Source: Aquimarina sp. Aq78
Lineage (GTDB): Bacteria > Bacteroidota > Bacteroidia > Flavobacteriales > Flavobacteriaceae
Reading direction: 5' to 3'
NCBI RefSeq assembly: GCF_900299525.1
Contig: NZ_OMKA01000023.1
Span: 248,001 to 312,000, forward strand
DNA length: 64,000 bases
Part shown: piece by piece, positions 9,101 through 16,847 of the stretch
Numbering within the stretch: position 1 is the stretch's first letter
How the letters are laid out: every line of letters begins with the position of its first letter
The notes under the pieces: generated by a model
Told to the model about the DNA's origin: nothing
Database searches by the model: none
What the model saw: only the letters and a program-made list of their open reading frames with translations
Translations under genes and position numbers: made by a program

Positions 9101-11563
9101 TTTACAAGTGCTAAGGTAAGAAGAAATACAGAGAATATCATTCGTGGATTCTTTAGCCTTATGGATGGCGGAGAAGCACAGTTCCAGCAAATGAAGGAAA
9201 GCGGGAAAATTGATCAAATGACGCAAAAGGTTAGCAAAGCAGTCAAGCGTCTTGGATTCACGGTCGAATATGTTCTCGGACTCTTCACAAGTTTATGGGA
9301 GTCGATGAGTTGGAAAGACTTCCTTAATCCACCAGGCGTTTTCGTGAAAATTTTTAACACCTTCAAATCACCAGTAATACGACTTGTGAAGTTTATCATC
9401 ACTATTGTAAAAATTGCCATTGAAATAATGCTTATTGCGATGAACTTCCCGTTTGATACGGTTAACAATATTATACAACGTTCTCTCGAGGCCTTTGGTA
9501 ACATAAAACGCGATCCTATTGGATTCTTGAAAAATATACTTAAAGGTATCAAGCAAGGTTTTGTACAGTTCTTTGATAATATCCTCAAACATTTAATGAG
9601 TGGATTAGCTACCTGGTTATTTGGCTCCCTGGGTGGTCTAGGTATTAAAATGCCTCCTGATTTCAGTTTCAAAAGTATACTTAATCTTGTGCTTGAGATT
9701 TTGGGTATAAGTGTAGATAAAATTATGGAGCGCGTATGGATCAAATTAACCGAGCAAATAGGTGCAGAGAAAGTAGCCAAAATCAAAGGTGCTATAGACA
9801 AATTAACGGGTATATGGGCTTTTGTAAAAGATGTCATCAAAAGAGGACCAATTGCTATTTGGGAATATGTGCAGGAGAAATTAAGTGAGTTATGGAATAT
9901 GGTGTTGGATGCTGCCAAAAATTGGATCATGACTAAGGTCATAGAATCGGTAATTACCAAGTTACTGAGCATGTTAGATCCAACGGGAATCATGGCAGTG
10001 ATTAATAGTGTAATAGCTATTTATAAAGCGATCCAATCCTTTATTGAGCATCTTAAGGCAATGCTTGAGATCTTAAATTCATTTGTCAATGGTGTGGCAG
10101 AAATTGCAGCCGGTAATATTAAAGTAGCAGCTGATTATCTAGAAGGAGCCATGGCAAAAGGAGTTCCGGTATTGATCGGCTTCCTGGCAAATCAAGTCGG
10201 ACTAGGCGATATTGGTAAAAAATTGGCAGAGATCATTGGTAAGATAAGAGAAAAAATAACAGAAGGCATCGATTGGTTAGTCGCAAAAGCGTTAAAAATA
10301 GGAATGCCAATTATTAATGGAGTACTTAAAGCTATCGAGTTTGGAGAAGGTATTGTTGAGAAAGGTAAGGAGAAGGTTAAAGGAGCAATCGCAAAACTCG
10401 TTTCTTGGTGGAAAGTGAAGAAAGGTTTTAAAGATGGAGAAGGAAAACAACATAATATTTATTTTGAAGGAACTGAGGCAAATGCTAAACTTATGGTTGC
10501 TAGCCAGCCCACAACGGTAATTGAATTTTTAAATACGGTTGAAGTAAAAGCAGGAAGTGATCAGGAAAAAGCAAAAACAGAGGCCAAGAATATTTCTGAG
10601 AAAATTAACAAAAGAAGAACGGATAAGGTTGAAGGGGCAACAAAACAAGAAACTGAAAAGAATAAAGAGAAAAAGGCAAAAGATATAAAAAGCTTCTTTG
10701 AAAAGTTAAGCAAACAGATGGAAATTCTATTTGATACAACAGGAGAATTACCTAAATCTGAAATTAGTTATAGTGAAGAAACCCGAGGTGGTGTAAAAAT
10801 GGGTGGTACAACAACAGCAAAAGTTTTGAGTAAAAAAGGCGAGGGTGGCTCGGTTCCAGGTGAGACAAACTCTGTATGGGAAGATTTAAGGAAAAGAAAA
10901 AATGGAGGAAGTTTATACTATGTTAGAGGACATCTATTAAATGACAATTTACACGGACCAGGGAAATGGAAAAATATGACCCCTCTTTCAGTTAAAGGAA
11001 ACAAAAACCACTTAAATACTACTGAAACACTTCTTAAAGAGGTCGTAGAATCAAAACAAGTTATAAAATATGTAATTACTGCTAATTATGGACTTTCAGT
11101 AGATATTCCAAATGCCGAACAAATGAATGCTGCAAACATAGATCCATCTTTACATGAGGATATGGTGACACTAAGAAAAGCCGAGAAACAGGTAGCCAAA
11201 GGACTAACAGTTAGTGCAGACCTGTTAGAGAAAGACGGTATAACTGTGAAAAAGAATATTCAAAGTGGGTTATCCATTGAGAATACCGTGGATCTTGAAT
11301 TATCTAATTATGAACTAGGGGATGCCCCACCAAAAGAAAAGGTGAAATTGAAATCTGATACTGCAGAAAAAATTGCCACAAATACTCCAATTTCATTAGA
11401 TAACGCAACTATTATAAAAGAAATAGTAAGTAAGATTGGTAGTTTAACTCGGTATGATCAAATCAGTAGTGAAATTGAAGAAACCTATAATGGTGCAACC
11501 AAAGATGGTTTAATATCTGCAGTTGCAACATTAAGTAATGCTTCGAATGTGACATTAAATTAA
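6155..11563 (+). CDS. Giant eCIS-core (DUF4157) protein with CHAP-like and nuclease-like domains, probable toxin cargo
   Basis: This is an 1802-aa multidomain protein. Residues 1-190 are low-complexity, Glu/Gln-rich, with repeated IQTK and VQR motifs. Residues about 193-266 are an eCIS-core (DUF4157) domain with the zinc-metalloprotease-like HELTH motif at 258-262. Residues about 300-475 look like a CHAP or NlpC/P60-type domain, with Cys389 in a PSWCGIFAFWALN motif and His439 in SHYGLVVG, usual for peptidoglycan-cleaving enzymes. An acidic repeat linker follows (about 500-640). Residues about 680-1100 hold three ~140-aa repeats, then long amphipathic helices. Near 1590-1625 an RGHLLNDNLHGPG motif (His1593) followed by NMTPL and an N-x2-H resembles DNA/RNA non-specific endonucleases. 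The frame has only a TTG start, 3 nt after the tape-measure gene. DUF4157 marks proteins tied to eCIS particles, so a loaded effector is likely; target and delivery are inferred. Confidence 0.75.
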   Translation: MFSTTADKTAKPSVSVQRKTEQTFFGSQKEQRTTTPESTFFQPAIQTKLRVNKPNDVYEKEADLVAERVVNMPDQQMGLQNTAPPEVQRQEEEKEEEETIQTAAISVQRMADEEQEESPSIQTKQYTFIQREDNTDMQASSDDEEESLQRYSNERSTSMYHSDVIQRSGRGPPATGVRFQNQLHNSTSGGRPMSKPVSSFMESRFGADFSAVKIHTDTSAQQMSKQVNAHAFTYGNHVYFNSGKYDPDSSSGKTLLAHELTHTIQQGASPVAQSKVQRKHAFTAVQKKSILQRQVAPQLTKAVELAEGEKGKVIANKEGADGYRYGWERLMEYFETTFGKDKIVSQPTGEKNIVPKQSIKKKSEFRGAIKMADGITNGVGMRDVMPSWCGIFAFWALNKSGIPMPKWQLGKSFIPPEAAYSPGHTPKPGDIAYKKERSHYGLVVGMEGANRVKSVNGNTAGDDNLGGEIQVQTHDLSNWHAFFNPLVAKTGNLRDPEHGDKDTKPKTLEELLKLKYGVNRKAENENEEEEIQAKPEGDQKEEEIQTKKDTAKKEEEEDEIQTKPENDQKEEKDEEMLQAKSEESEKEEGDETIQRTEIGSPGGFASNGVEYESDDAPADIQTKTESSLASQVKTKSNGPMIQGGWLGDAWNAVSGLASDMADLIEEGIDKAKDFLIDKVLDFVGEIPGYTLLTYIMGKDPIKGTKVNKTPLTLLDAVLDIIPIGGDTVKWVLDYFKATNPVANWLFDSVKRFSGLIESVKSKFANFWNRLSIKDVGNPERVMNDVASLFQSIVTQVVSFVDDVGKDFLSTVKDIAVTNLVTVVKKYFPNAYDLLTVLLGEDPITKKQVDRNGTNILNAGLKVLGDRGAQIKRQMLENGIFEKCAGWIDRSINLMLSLVSDVKNIFSTAWELISFKSLFTPIETFNKIAEAFTTPIERIGSFITDAMIELLALLREVLVAKLSDFAKKQRGYFLVTVLIGKDPFTSAKVRRNTENIIRGFFSLMDGGEAQFQQMKESGKIDQMTQKVSKAVKRLGFTVEYVLGLFTSLWESMSWKDFLNPPGVFVKIFNTFKSPVIRLVKFIITIVKIAIEIMLIAMNFPFDTVNNIIQRSLEAFGNIKRDPIGFLKNILKGIKQGFVQFFDNILKHLMSGLATWLFGSLGGLGIKMPPDFSFKSILNLVLEILGISVDKIMERVWIKLTEQIGAEKVAKIKGAIDKLTGIWAFVKDVIKRGPIAIWEYVQEKLSELWNMVLDAAKNWIMTKVIESVITKLLSMLDPTGIMAVINSVIAIYKAIQSFIEHLKAMLEILNSFVNGVAEIAAGNIKVAADYLEGAMAKGVPVLIGFLANQVGLGDIGKKLAEIIGKIREKITEGIDWLVAKALKIGMPIINGVLKAIEFGEGIVEKGKEKVKGAIAKLVSWWKVKKGFKDGEGKQHNIYFEGTEANAKLMVASQPTTVIEFLNTVEVKAGSDQEKAKTEAKNISEKINKRRTDKVEGATKQETEKNKEKKAKDIKSFFEKLSKQMEILFDTTGELPKSEISYSEETRGGVKMGGTTTAKVLSKKGEGGSVPGETNSVWEDLRKRKNGGSLYYVRGHLLNDNLHGPGKWKNMTPLSVKGNKNHLNTTETLLKEVVESKQVIKYVITANYGLSVDIPNAEQMNAANIDPSLHEDMVTLRKAEKQVAKGLTVSADLLEKDGITVKKNIQSGLSIENTVDLELSNYELGDAPPKEKVKLKSDTAEKIATNTPISLDNATIIKEIVSKIGSLTRYDQISSEIEETYNGATKDGLISAVATLSNASNVTLN

Positions 11564-11638
11564 GTAAGTAGGACAAATATGATCCTTAGTTGGAATATTA
11601 TTAAATTATAAACAGTGAATTATTAAAGAGATACAACC

Positions 11639-12814
11639 ATGAAAAATAAATCATTTAGGAAAAGAAGGATGAAAAAACAACAACCTTCTAAGAAGAAGCA
11701 ACAAAACGATAATTTCTTTGAATCACAAGTACAACGCAAATGTGAAAAATGTGAAGACAAAGAAAAAAAAGAAGTACAAAAGAAATCTGATGGACAATCA
11801 ACCACGGTTTCTAAGAGTTTCTTTGGCCATTATATGAATAATATCAATGGTAAAGGAAATTCGTTATCAAAAAACAATCGAACGTTTTTCGAAAGCAGAA
11901 TGCATGATAATTTTGGAGATGTAAAATTGCATAACGATAAAGAATCGGCCAGTGCAGCCAAAGAGATTGGAGCCAAAGCTTTTGCTTGGCAAAATCATAT
12001 TGTACTGAATGGGGAATATTATAAAGAAGGAAGCCTAGAAGGTAAACAATTGCTGGCACACGAATTAAAACATATCCAGCAACAAAAGAATGGAAAACAT
12101 AAAATCCAGATGATGCCAGAAGAAGATACCACAGAACCGGCAGCGAAAGAAGAGGAAGAAGTTGCAGAACCAACTATAGAAGAAGGGGTAAAACAAAACT
12201 CAGCAGCAGATTCGGAAACAATGGAAAAAGAGGCCGAGCAAGAGGAGGAAATGGTGTTGGTGCCAGAAAGTATTCCGGATTTTCAAACTTTTGGCAAAGT
12301 TTTTACAAAAACAGCTTATGCAAACTCTGTAACTTTTGAAGGAAAAACAGATGCGACTTTTGATGGAGGCACAGGTACAACAAGAAACCTGCGTAGAACA
12401 ACTTCAGAAGATTGTGTAAATTGCGCAGATGGGGATTGCTGGCACTATACGGGGCAATTACAAGTAGACTATAGTGTGTCTACTAACATTACTTTACCAG
12501 ATGTTCCTGAGGGGTTAACAGAGTGTCAACATGAAAGAGTGAGAAATGCAATTGATAATGTTTTAGAACCTCATGAGCAAGATCATGTAACTGCTTTTAG
12601 TCAGTATAATGGTAGTGTAACATTACCTATTGATTACACTGGGTGTAGTGCAGGTATCCAGGAGTATGTAGAGAATTTACATCGTATGAATGCTGCTTCA
12701 AGAGAAACAACGGTACAGGCAGCTAGCGATGCTTTGGACCCATTTCACGTTGCTGTAGATTTGGATTGTGAAGATGAATCAACTCCTGCTCCTGCACCAG
12801 ATGCAGAACAATAA
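11639..12814 (+). CDS. Second eCIS-core (DUF4157) protein with C-terminal HExxH domain
   Basis: This 391-aa protein starts with a basic stretch and the CEKCEDKEKK Cys pair common in short DUF4157 proteins. Its eCIS-core domain (about 75-155) has an HELKH motif at 141-145. An acidic linker (about 160-225) follows. The C-terminal half has paired Cys residues (near 260-266) and a second metal-binding-like motif, HEQDH at 312-316, inside EPHEQDHVTAF, which resembles the DUF922 family of predicted Zn-dependent proteases. If both motifs bind zinc the protein carries two HExxH sites. It lies 75 nt after the giant DUF4157 gene and ahead of the eCIS ATPase, so it is probably an accessory or cargo protein. 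The DUF922 link is tentative. Confidence 0.65.
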   Translation: MKNKSFRKRRMKKQQPSKKKQQNDNFFESQVQRKCEKCEDKEKKEVQKKSDGQSTTVSKSFFGHYMNNINGKGNSLSKNNRTFFESRMHDNFGDVKLHNDKESASAAKEIGAKAFAWQNHIVLNGEYYKEGSLEGKQLLAHELKHIQQQKNGKHKIQMMPEEDTTEPAAKEEEEVAEPTIEEGVKQNSAADSETMEKEAEQEEEMVLVPESIPDFQTFGKVFTKTAYANSVTFEGKTDATFDGGTGTTRNLRRTTSEDCVNCADGDCWHYTGQLQVDYSVSTNITLPDVPEGLTECQHERVRNAIDNVLEPHEQDHVTAFSQYNGSVTLPIDYTGCSAGIQEYVENLHRMNAASRETTVQAASDALDPFHVAVDLDCEDESTPAPAPDAEQ

Positions 12815-12930
12815 GGGGTAAAACACTCTTTTTTAACTATCAAATATGCAGTATCTTGAACAAAATATGTGTCAACAATGGCATGCTCTACATTGTCAAA
12901 AAGTAGTAATACACTTATACATATTAGGAT

Positions 12931-14292
12931 ATGCAAAGAATAAAAGGTAATCTTAAGATAGTTCCCTCGTATGAAGATGATTTTGATAAGTGTCTCGATT
13001 CATTAGGAAAAATATTAATAGACCGAATTACTACAACAGATAAAAATTCAGAAATTGATCTAACAAAGTATAACGATCTTTCATTTATACCTGCTTTGGA
13101 TAAGGTCTTACAAGTAAACGATGCTTTTTCATTTGAGGAGAAACTGGTACTCTTGTTGAGTATTTCTCCCTATGTTAGACCTGGTTTTTTGGAAGATGTT
13201 ATGGCTCAAGCACTCCCACAAGGTGGTGAATTCATAGCTTTTGGAGGAGTAAAAGGACAACATCATCGAGGTATTTTACCTACCGGAGAAACTGCACTTT
13301 TTTTATTGGCAGGTATGGACATCTCCAAAAGGTTACACTTTCAGAAAATATTTGGTAGCGATGCATTATTTGCCAAATACGGATTATTACAGGTAGATTC
13401 GGTGTCAAATAAGGAACCTAATATGAGTGGGCGCCTCACACCAGATGCAGATTGGCTGGAGTTAATTTTGCTAGGTCAAGAAGCCGCGCCGGTTCATAGT
13501 ATAGAATTTCCGGCACGTAAAATTTCTACCTCTATGTTATGGGAGGATTTGGTATTGCATCCTCAAACCAGAGATCAAATTAATGATATTCAAGTTTGGA
13601 TGAATCATCATGATAAGGTACTCAAAGACCCAACATTTGGAAGGAAAATCAAACCAGGATACCGAGTCCTCTTTTACGGTAAACCAGGAACTGGAAAAAC
13701 TCTAACCGCATCTTTACTGGGAAATAAGTTTGATATTCCGGTATATAGAATTGACTTATCATTGGTAATATCAAAATATATCGGTGAAACCGAAAAACAT
13801 ATCGAATTAGTATTTTCAAGAGCAGAGCGTAAACGTTGGATTTTATTTTTTGATGAAGCAGATGCGCTATTTCATAAAAGAGTTGGGGTTAATACTTCTA
13901 ATGATAGAGCAGCAAATCAAGAAGTTTCTTATTTATTACAGCGTATAGAAGACTTTGAAGGACTTTTAATTCTAGCGTCGAATTTCAAAAATAATATAGA
14001 TGACGCCTTTTTAAGACGGTTTCATAACATTATTCATTTCCCTATGCCAGGAACAGCAGAAAGATACAAGTTGTGGGTGCAGAGTATTCCAAATGATATG
14101 AAATGTAATAGTGATATGGACTGGAAAGAAATTGCAGACAAATACGAAATTACAGGTGCAGATATTATTAATGTAATGTATTATGCTACTTTAAAAGCAT
14201 ATTCAAGGAAAGAAAATGTAATATTTAAGAATGATATTTACGAAGGAATTAAGAAAGAGCTTAAAAAGCAAGATAAGACGTTCTCATATTAA
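12931..14292 (+). CDS. eCIS-associated AAA+ ATPase (Afp15-like)
   Basis: This 453-aa protein has an uncharacterised N-terminal half and a C-terminal AAA+ domain. Walker A is GKPGTGKT at 250-257, Walker B is ILFFDEAD with D308/E309, and the LASNFKNNIDDAFLRRF segment supplies sensor 1 and the arginine finger. The closest known type is the ATPase that closes Afp, PVC and other eCIS operons and is thought to help particle assembly or cargo handling; the end-of-cluster position fits. The ATG follows a 116-nt gap after the smaller DUF4157 gene. No eCIS gene is recognised downstream, so this is probably the 3' boundary of the cluster. Confidence 0.85.
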   Translation: MQRIKGNLKIVPSYEDDFDKCLDSLGKILIDRITTTDKNSEIDLTKYNDLSFIPALDKVLQVNDAFSFEEKLVLLLSISPYVRPGFLEDVMAQALPQGGEFIAFGGVKGQHHRGILPTGETALFLLAGMDISKRLHFQKIFGSDALFAKYGLLQVDSVSNKEPNMSGRLTPDADWLELILLGQEAAPVHSIEFPARKISTSMLWEDLVLHPQTRDQINDIQVWMNHHDKVLKDPTFGRKIKPGYRVLFYGKPGTGKTLTASLLGNKFDIPVYRIDLSLVISKYIGETEKHIELVFSRAERKRWILFFDEADALFHKRVGVNTSNDRAANQEVSYLLQRIEDFEGLLILASNFKNNIDDAFLRRFHNIIHFPMPGTAERYKLWVQSIPNDMKCNSDMDWKEIADKYEITGADIINVMYYATLKAYSRKENVIFKNDIYEGIKKELKKQDKTFSY

Positions 14293-14570
14293 AAGCAGTT
14301 ATTAAATATACTACATTCACTTCAAGTCCAACAGAATTCATACCTGGCCAAATGTATAAAAATATTACCTCCACCAGCTTGTTACGAGTAAAGTCGAAAA
14401 TCCCAAGATGATAGTTCGATAAGATCTTTCTTAATTCCCTCGTAATCGAGTTATTTCATATCTCTAGCTGACATAAATAACCAGAATAGCTACAGCTTTT
14501 TATCCTTTATTATCAGTGACTTCATAGTTTTAAATACGCCTCTTTTTACGGTTTAAAAGTAAAACTTTTG

Positions 14571-14606
14571 TTGGAATATTTCCTATCAAAATTGGAAATA
14601 TTCCAA
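14571..14606. promoter_or_regulatory. Perfect 13-bp inverted repeat overlapping the TIR promoter
   Basis: TTGGAATATTTCC at 14571-14583 and its exact reverse complement at 14594-14606 are separated by 10 nt. There is no T-run after either arm, so it is unlikely to be a terminator. The right arm abuts and partly covers the predicted -33 element (TTG, 14592-14594), a good position for a repressor operator. Confidence 0.55.
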
Positions 14607-14624
14607 ATAAACAAAGTAATTTTG
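14592..14624 (+). promoter_or_regulatory. Predicted promoter of the TIR gene
   Basis: TTG at 14592-14594 and TAATTTTG at 14617-14624 are separated by 22 nt. This fits the Bacteroidota consensus TTG-N(17-23)-TAnnTTTG. Transcription would start near 14631, leaving a leader of about 55 nt before the ATG at 14686. Confidence 0.5.
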
Positions 14625-14685
14625 TAATAGCGGTTTTTTAGTAAGAATTAGTCAGTTTTAGGTTAAAAAGAAAAAGAAGTCAGTG

Positions 14686-15669
14686 ATGAAAAACAAGAAT
14701 TATGAATATGATGTTGCGCTTTCTTTTGCTGGAGAGAATAGAGCATATGTAGAAGAGGTTGCGAATAGCCTTAGGGTAAGAGGGATCAAGGTATTTTATG
14801 ACCTGTTTGAAGAAACAAACTTATGGGGTAAAAACTTATATGAGTATTTATCCGAGATTTATCAAAACAGGGCAAGATATACGGTATTATTTATATCTGG
14901 GTTTTACAATCAAAAATTATGGACAAACCATGAGAGAGCCTCTATGCAGGCAAGAGCATTTCAGGAAAGTAGAGAATATATTTTGCCAGCTAGATTTGAC
15001 GATACAGAGATTCCCGGGTTATTGAAAACAGTAGGGTATATCAACTTAAAAGATAGAAGTCCAGACGAATTTGCTGGGCTGATCGAAAAAAAATTAAAAA
15101 AAGATCAAACTTTTTTGAAAGGCAAATGGTCAAAGATCTCTACCCTGATTAATCCAAAACCTTTCATTTTTACTATTAAAATAGTAAATGAAAAAGAAGA
15201 ATCGATTAAAAATGCCAAAGTAGTATTGGTGGCTAATAATTCTACATATCTTGAAGGGTTTTCTGATGAAAAAGGTCTTGCACATTTTATTATTCGAACA
15301 CGTAAATTATATACGGTGCTTATTGCACATCCAGAATATCCTGCAGTACTGTTTAAAGATATTAACCCAAAGGAAGACATAGAAGTAACTGTTGAAAAAT
15401 CAAAAGGATCGGGATCTATAATCCTTAATAAATCTGGCGAAACACCAGGAATTATGGGTCGGATAAAACCTGTGTTAAAATCAAACAACAAGATATCATT
15501 ATATGCTGATAACATAGCCATCGAAGGAGGACAGCATCAACCCTATGATATTGAGTTAAATAAATCAATAACTTTGGAAGATAATGGTGGAAATAGTATA
15601 CATTTAACCTTCAGATTCTTTCAAGGGAGAATCGCTTTAATCGATTATTGTAAACACAAATTATCTTAA
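14686..15669 (+). CDS. TIR-domain protein with C-terminal beta domains
   Basis: This 327-aa protein begins with a TIR domain (about 5-135): YDVALSFAGENRAYVEEVA is the first strand and helix, then GIKVFYD, a FEETNLWGKNL stretch, a YTVLFISGFY strand and an ILPARFDD strand. The Glu-rich turn before LWG is where NAD-cleaving TIR proteins often keep their catalytic Glu, but I cannot assign the residue. Residues about 155-235 resemble a carboxypeptidase-regulatory-like sandwich, and about 235-325 form a beta-rich domain with a LYADNIAIEGGQ motif that I have seen attached to other bacterial TIR proteins. A GTG at 14683 precedes the ATG directly; I chose the ATG. Such proteins are often NADase defence or toxin effectors. 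Its job here, next to the eCIS genes, is open. Confidence 0.75.
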   Translation: MKNKNYEYDVALSFAGENRAYVEEVANSLRVRGIKVFYDLFEETNLWGKNLYEYLSEIYQNRARYTVLFISGFYNQKLWTNHERASMQARAFQESREYILPARFDDTEIPGLLKTVGYINLKDRSPDEFAGLIEKKLKKDQTFLKGKWSKISTLINPKPFIFTIKIVNEKEESIKNAKVVLVANNSTYLEGFSDEKGLAHFIIRTRKLYTVLIAHPEYPAVLFKDINPKEDIEVTVEKSKGSGSIILNKSGETPGIMGRIKPVLKSNNKISLYADNIAIEGGQHQPYDIELNKSITLEDNGGNSIHLTFRFFQGRIALIDYCKHKLS

Positions 15670-15671
15670 TT

Positions 15672-16745
15672 ATGAAAAGAGTAATCATCTTTTTTAGTTT
15701 TATTTTGTTTTTGGCATGTAAAGAACAGCCAAAGGAAACAGCAGAAACACCTATTGTTGAAACTGCTAAGGAGGAAATTAAAAAGCCAGAAGATAGGTTT
15801 GGAATTGTAATTCATGGTGGAGCAGGAACTATCTTGAAAAAGAACATGACTCCAGAAAAAGAAGCGGCTTACAAAGCTAAACTTGAAGAAGCAATAAAAG
15901 TAGGACATACCATTCTTAAAAATGGAGGAACAAGCCTTGAAGCGGTTGAAAAAACAATAAACGTTCTTGAGAATTCTCCATTATTTAATGCAGGTAAAGG
16001 AGCAGTATTTACTAATGAAGGGACTAACGAACTGGATGCTTCTATCATGGATGGTAGTAACCTAAATGCTGGAGCAGTAGCAGGAGTTAAAACAATTAAA
16101 AACCCAATCAATCTAGCCAGAGAAGTAATGCTTAATTCTCCTCACGTGCTATTATCAGGTAGTGGAGCCGAATTGTTTGCTAAAGAAAGAAATCTGGAGA
16201 TTGTTGATCCTGCATATTTCTTTACAGAAGACAGAATGAAATCGCTGGAGAGGGTAAAAGAAAAATTGAAAAACAAAGAAGCTAATAAAACAACCGCTTT
16301 TTATGATCCGTTTATAAAAGATTCTAAATTCGGAACGGTGGGTTGTGCAGCACTAGATAAAAATGGAAATTTGGCCGCAGGAACCTCTACAGGTGGGATG
16401 ACCAATAAAAAATGGAATCGTATAGGAGATTCACCAATTATTGGTGCAGGAACATATGCCAATAACGCTACCTGCGCAGTATCAAGTACAGGATGGGGGG
16501 AATATTTTATACGAGCGATGGTAGCACATGATATTTCGGCATTAATGGAATATAAAGGGCTCTCTCTTCAGGAAGCTTCAAAAGAGGTGATACAGAAAAA
16601 ACTAACTGATCTTGGAGGTACAGGAGGGATTGTAGCAATTGATAATAAAGGAAATGTAACGATGGAATTTAATACCGCAGGAATGTATCGTGCCACAATG
16701 AATGCCACTGGAGAACTTGCTATAGGAATTTATAAAGAGGAATAG
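15672..16745 (+). CDS. Isoaspartyl peptidase / L-asparaginase (Ntn hydrolase) lipoprotein
   Basis: This 357-aa enzyme belongs to the plant-type asparaginase or isoaspartyl-dipeptidase family (E. coli IaaA type). The precursor self-cleaves before a Thr that becomes the nucleophile; here that is Thr222 in the FGTVGCAALD motif, followed by the conserved GTSTGGMTNKK loop. The IVIHGGAG strand near residue 43 and the NAGKGAVFT motif are also typical. An N-terminal lipoprotein signal ends at Cys16 (FLACK), so the enzyme is exported and lipid-anchored, probably facing the periplasm. The ATG lies 2 nt after the TIR stop, so the two genes are probably co-transcribed. A strong terminator follows. Confidence 0.9.
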   Translation: MKRVIIFFSFILFLACKEQPKETAETPIVETAKEEIKKPEDRFGIVIHGGAGTILKKNMTPEKEAAYKAKLEEAIKVGHTILKNGGTSLEAVEKTINVLENSPLFNAGKGAVFTNEGTNELDASIMDGSNLNAGAVAGVKTIKNPINLAREVMLNSPHVLLSGSGAELFAKERNLEIVDPAYFFTEDRMKSLERVKEKLKNKEANKTTAFYDPFIKDSKFGTVGCAALDKNGNLAAGTSTGGMTNKKWNRIGDSPIIGAGTYANNATCAVSSTGWGEYFIRAMVAHDISALMEYKGLSLQEASKEVIQKKLTDLGGTGGIVAIDNKGNVTMEFNTAGMYRATMNATGELAIGIYKEE

Positions 16746-16794
16746 TAGAATATAATTGTTGATATTCAGTCTATAAAATGCATACAAAAAATAT

Positions 16795-16824
16795 AAAAAG
16801 GAGAACGATACCGTTCTCCTTTTT
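16795..16824. terminator. Bidirectional rho-independent terminator
   Basis: A 13-bp perfect stem (16795-16807 with 16812-16824) and a 4-nt loop carry A-run and T-run ends on both sides. It can stop the asparaginase transcript on the + strand and the small peptide transcript on the - strand. Confidence 0.85.
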
Positions 16825-16847
16825 TATTAAAACGATACTATCAAATT

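Larger units (their letters stand above)
14293..14685. other. Intergenic region between eCIS cluster and TIR gene
   Basis: This is 393 nt without a convincing gene. The 3' part holds a short AAAAGT/ACTTTT inverted repeat (14555-14569), a perfect 13-bp inverted repeat (14571-14606) and a Bacteroidota-type promoter (14592-14624) facing the TIR gene. I saw no clear terminator directly after the ATPase gene. Confidence 0.6.

Noticed and set aside
9214..9993. 259-codon open frame on the - strand inside the giant DUF4157 gene
   Set aside because: It is the mirror of a helical, Leu/Ile-rich coding region; it has no recognisable family or start context and the + strand frame is clearly coding.
12846..12950. 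35-codon frame (starts MQYLEQNMCQQW) overlapping the start of the AAA+ ATPase gene
   Set aside because: Too short, no known family and no independent signal; a coupling peptide is possible but not supported.
14555..14569. AAAAGT/ACTTTT small inverted repeat before the TIR palindrome
   Set aside because: Six AT-rich base pairs are expected by chance in this DNA.
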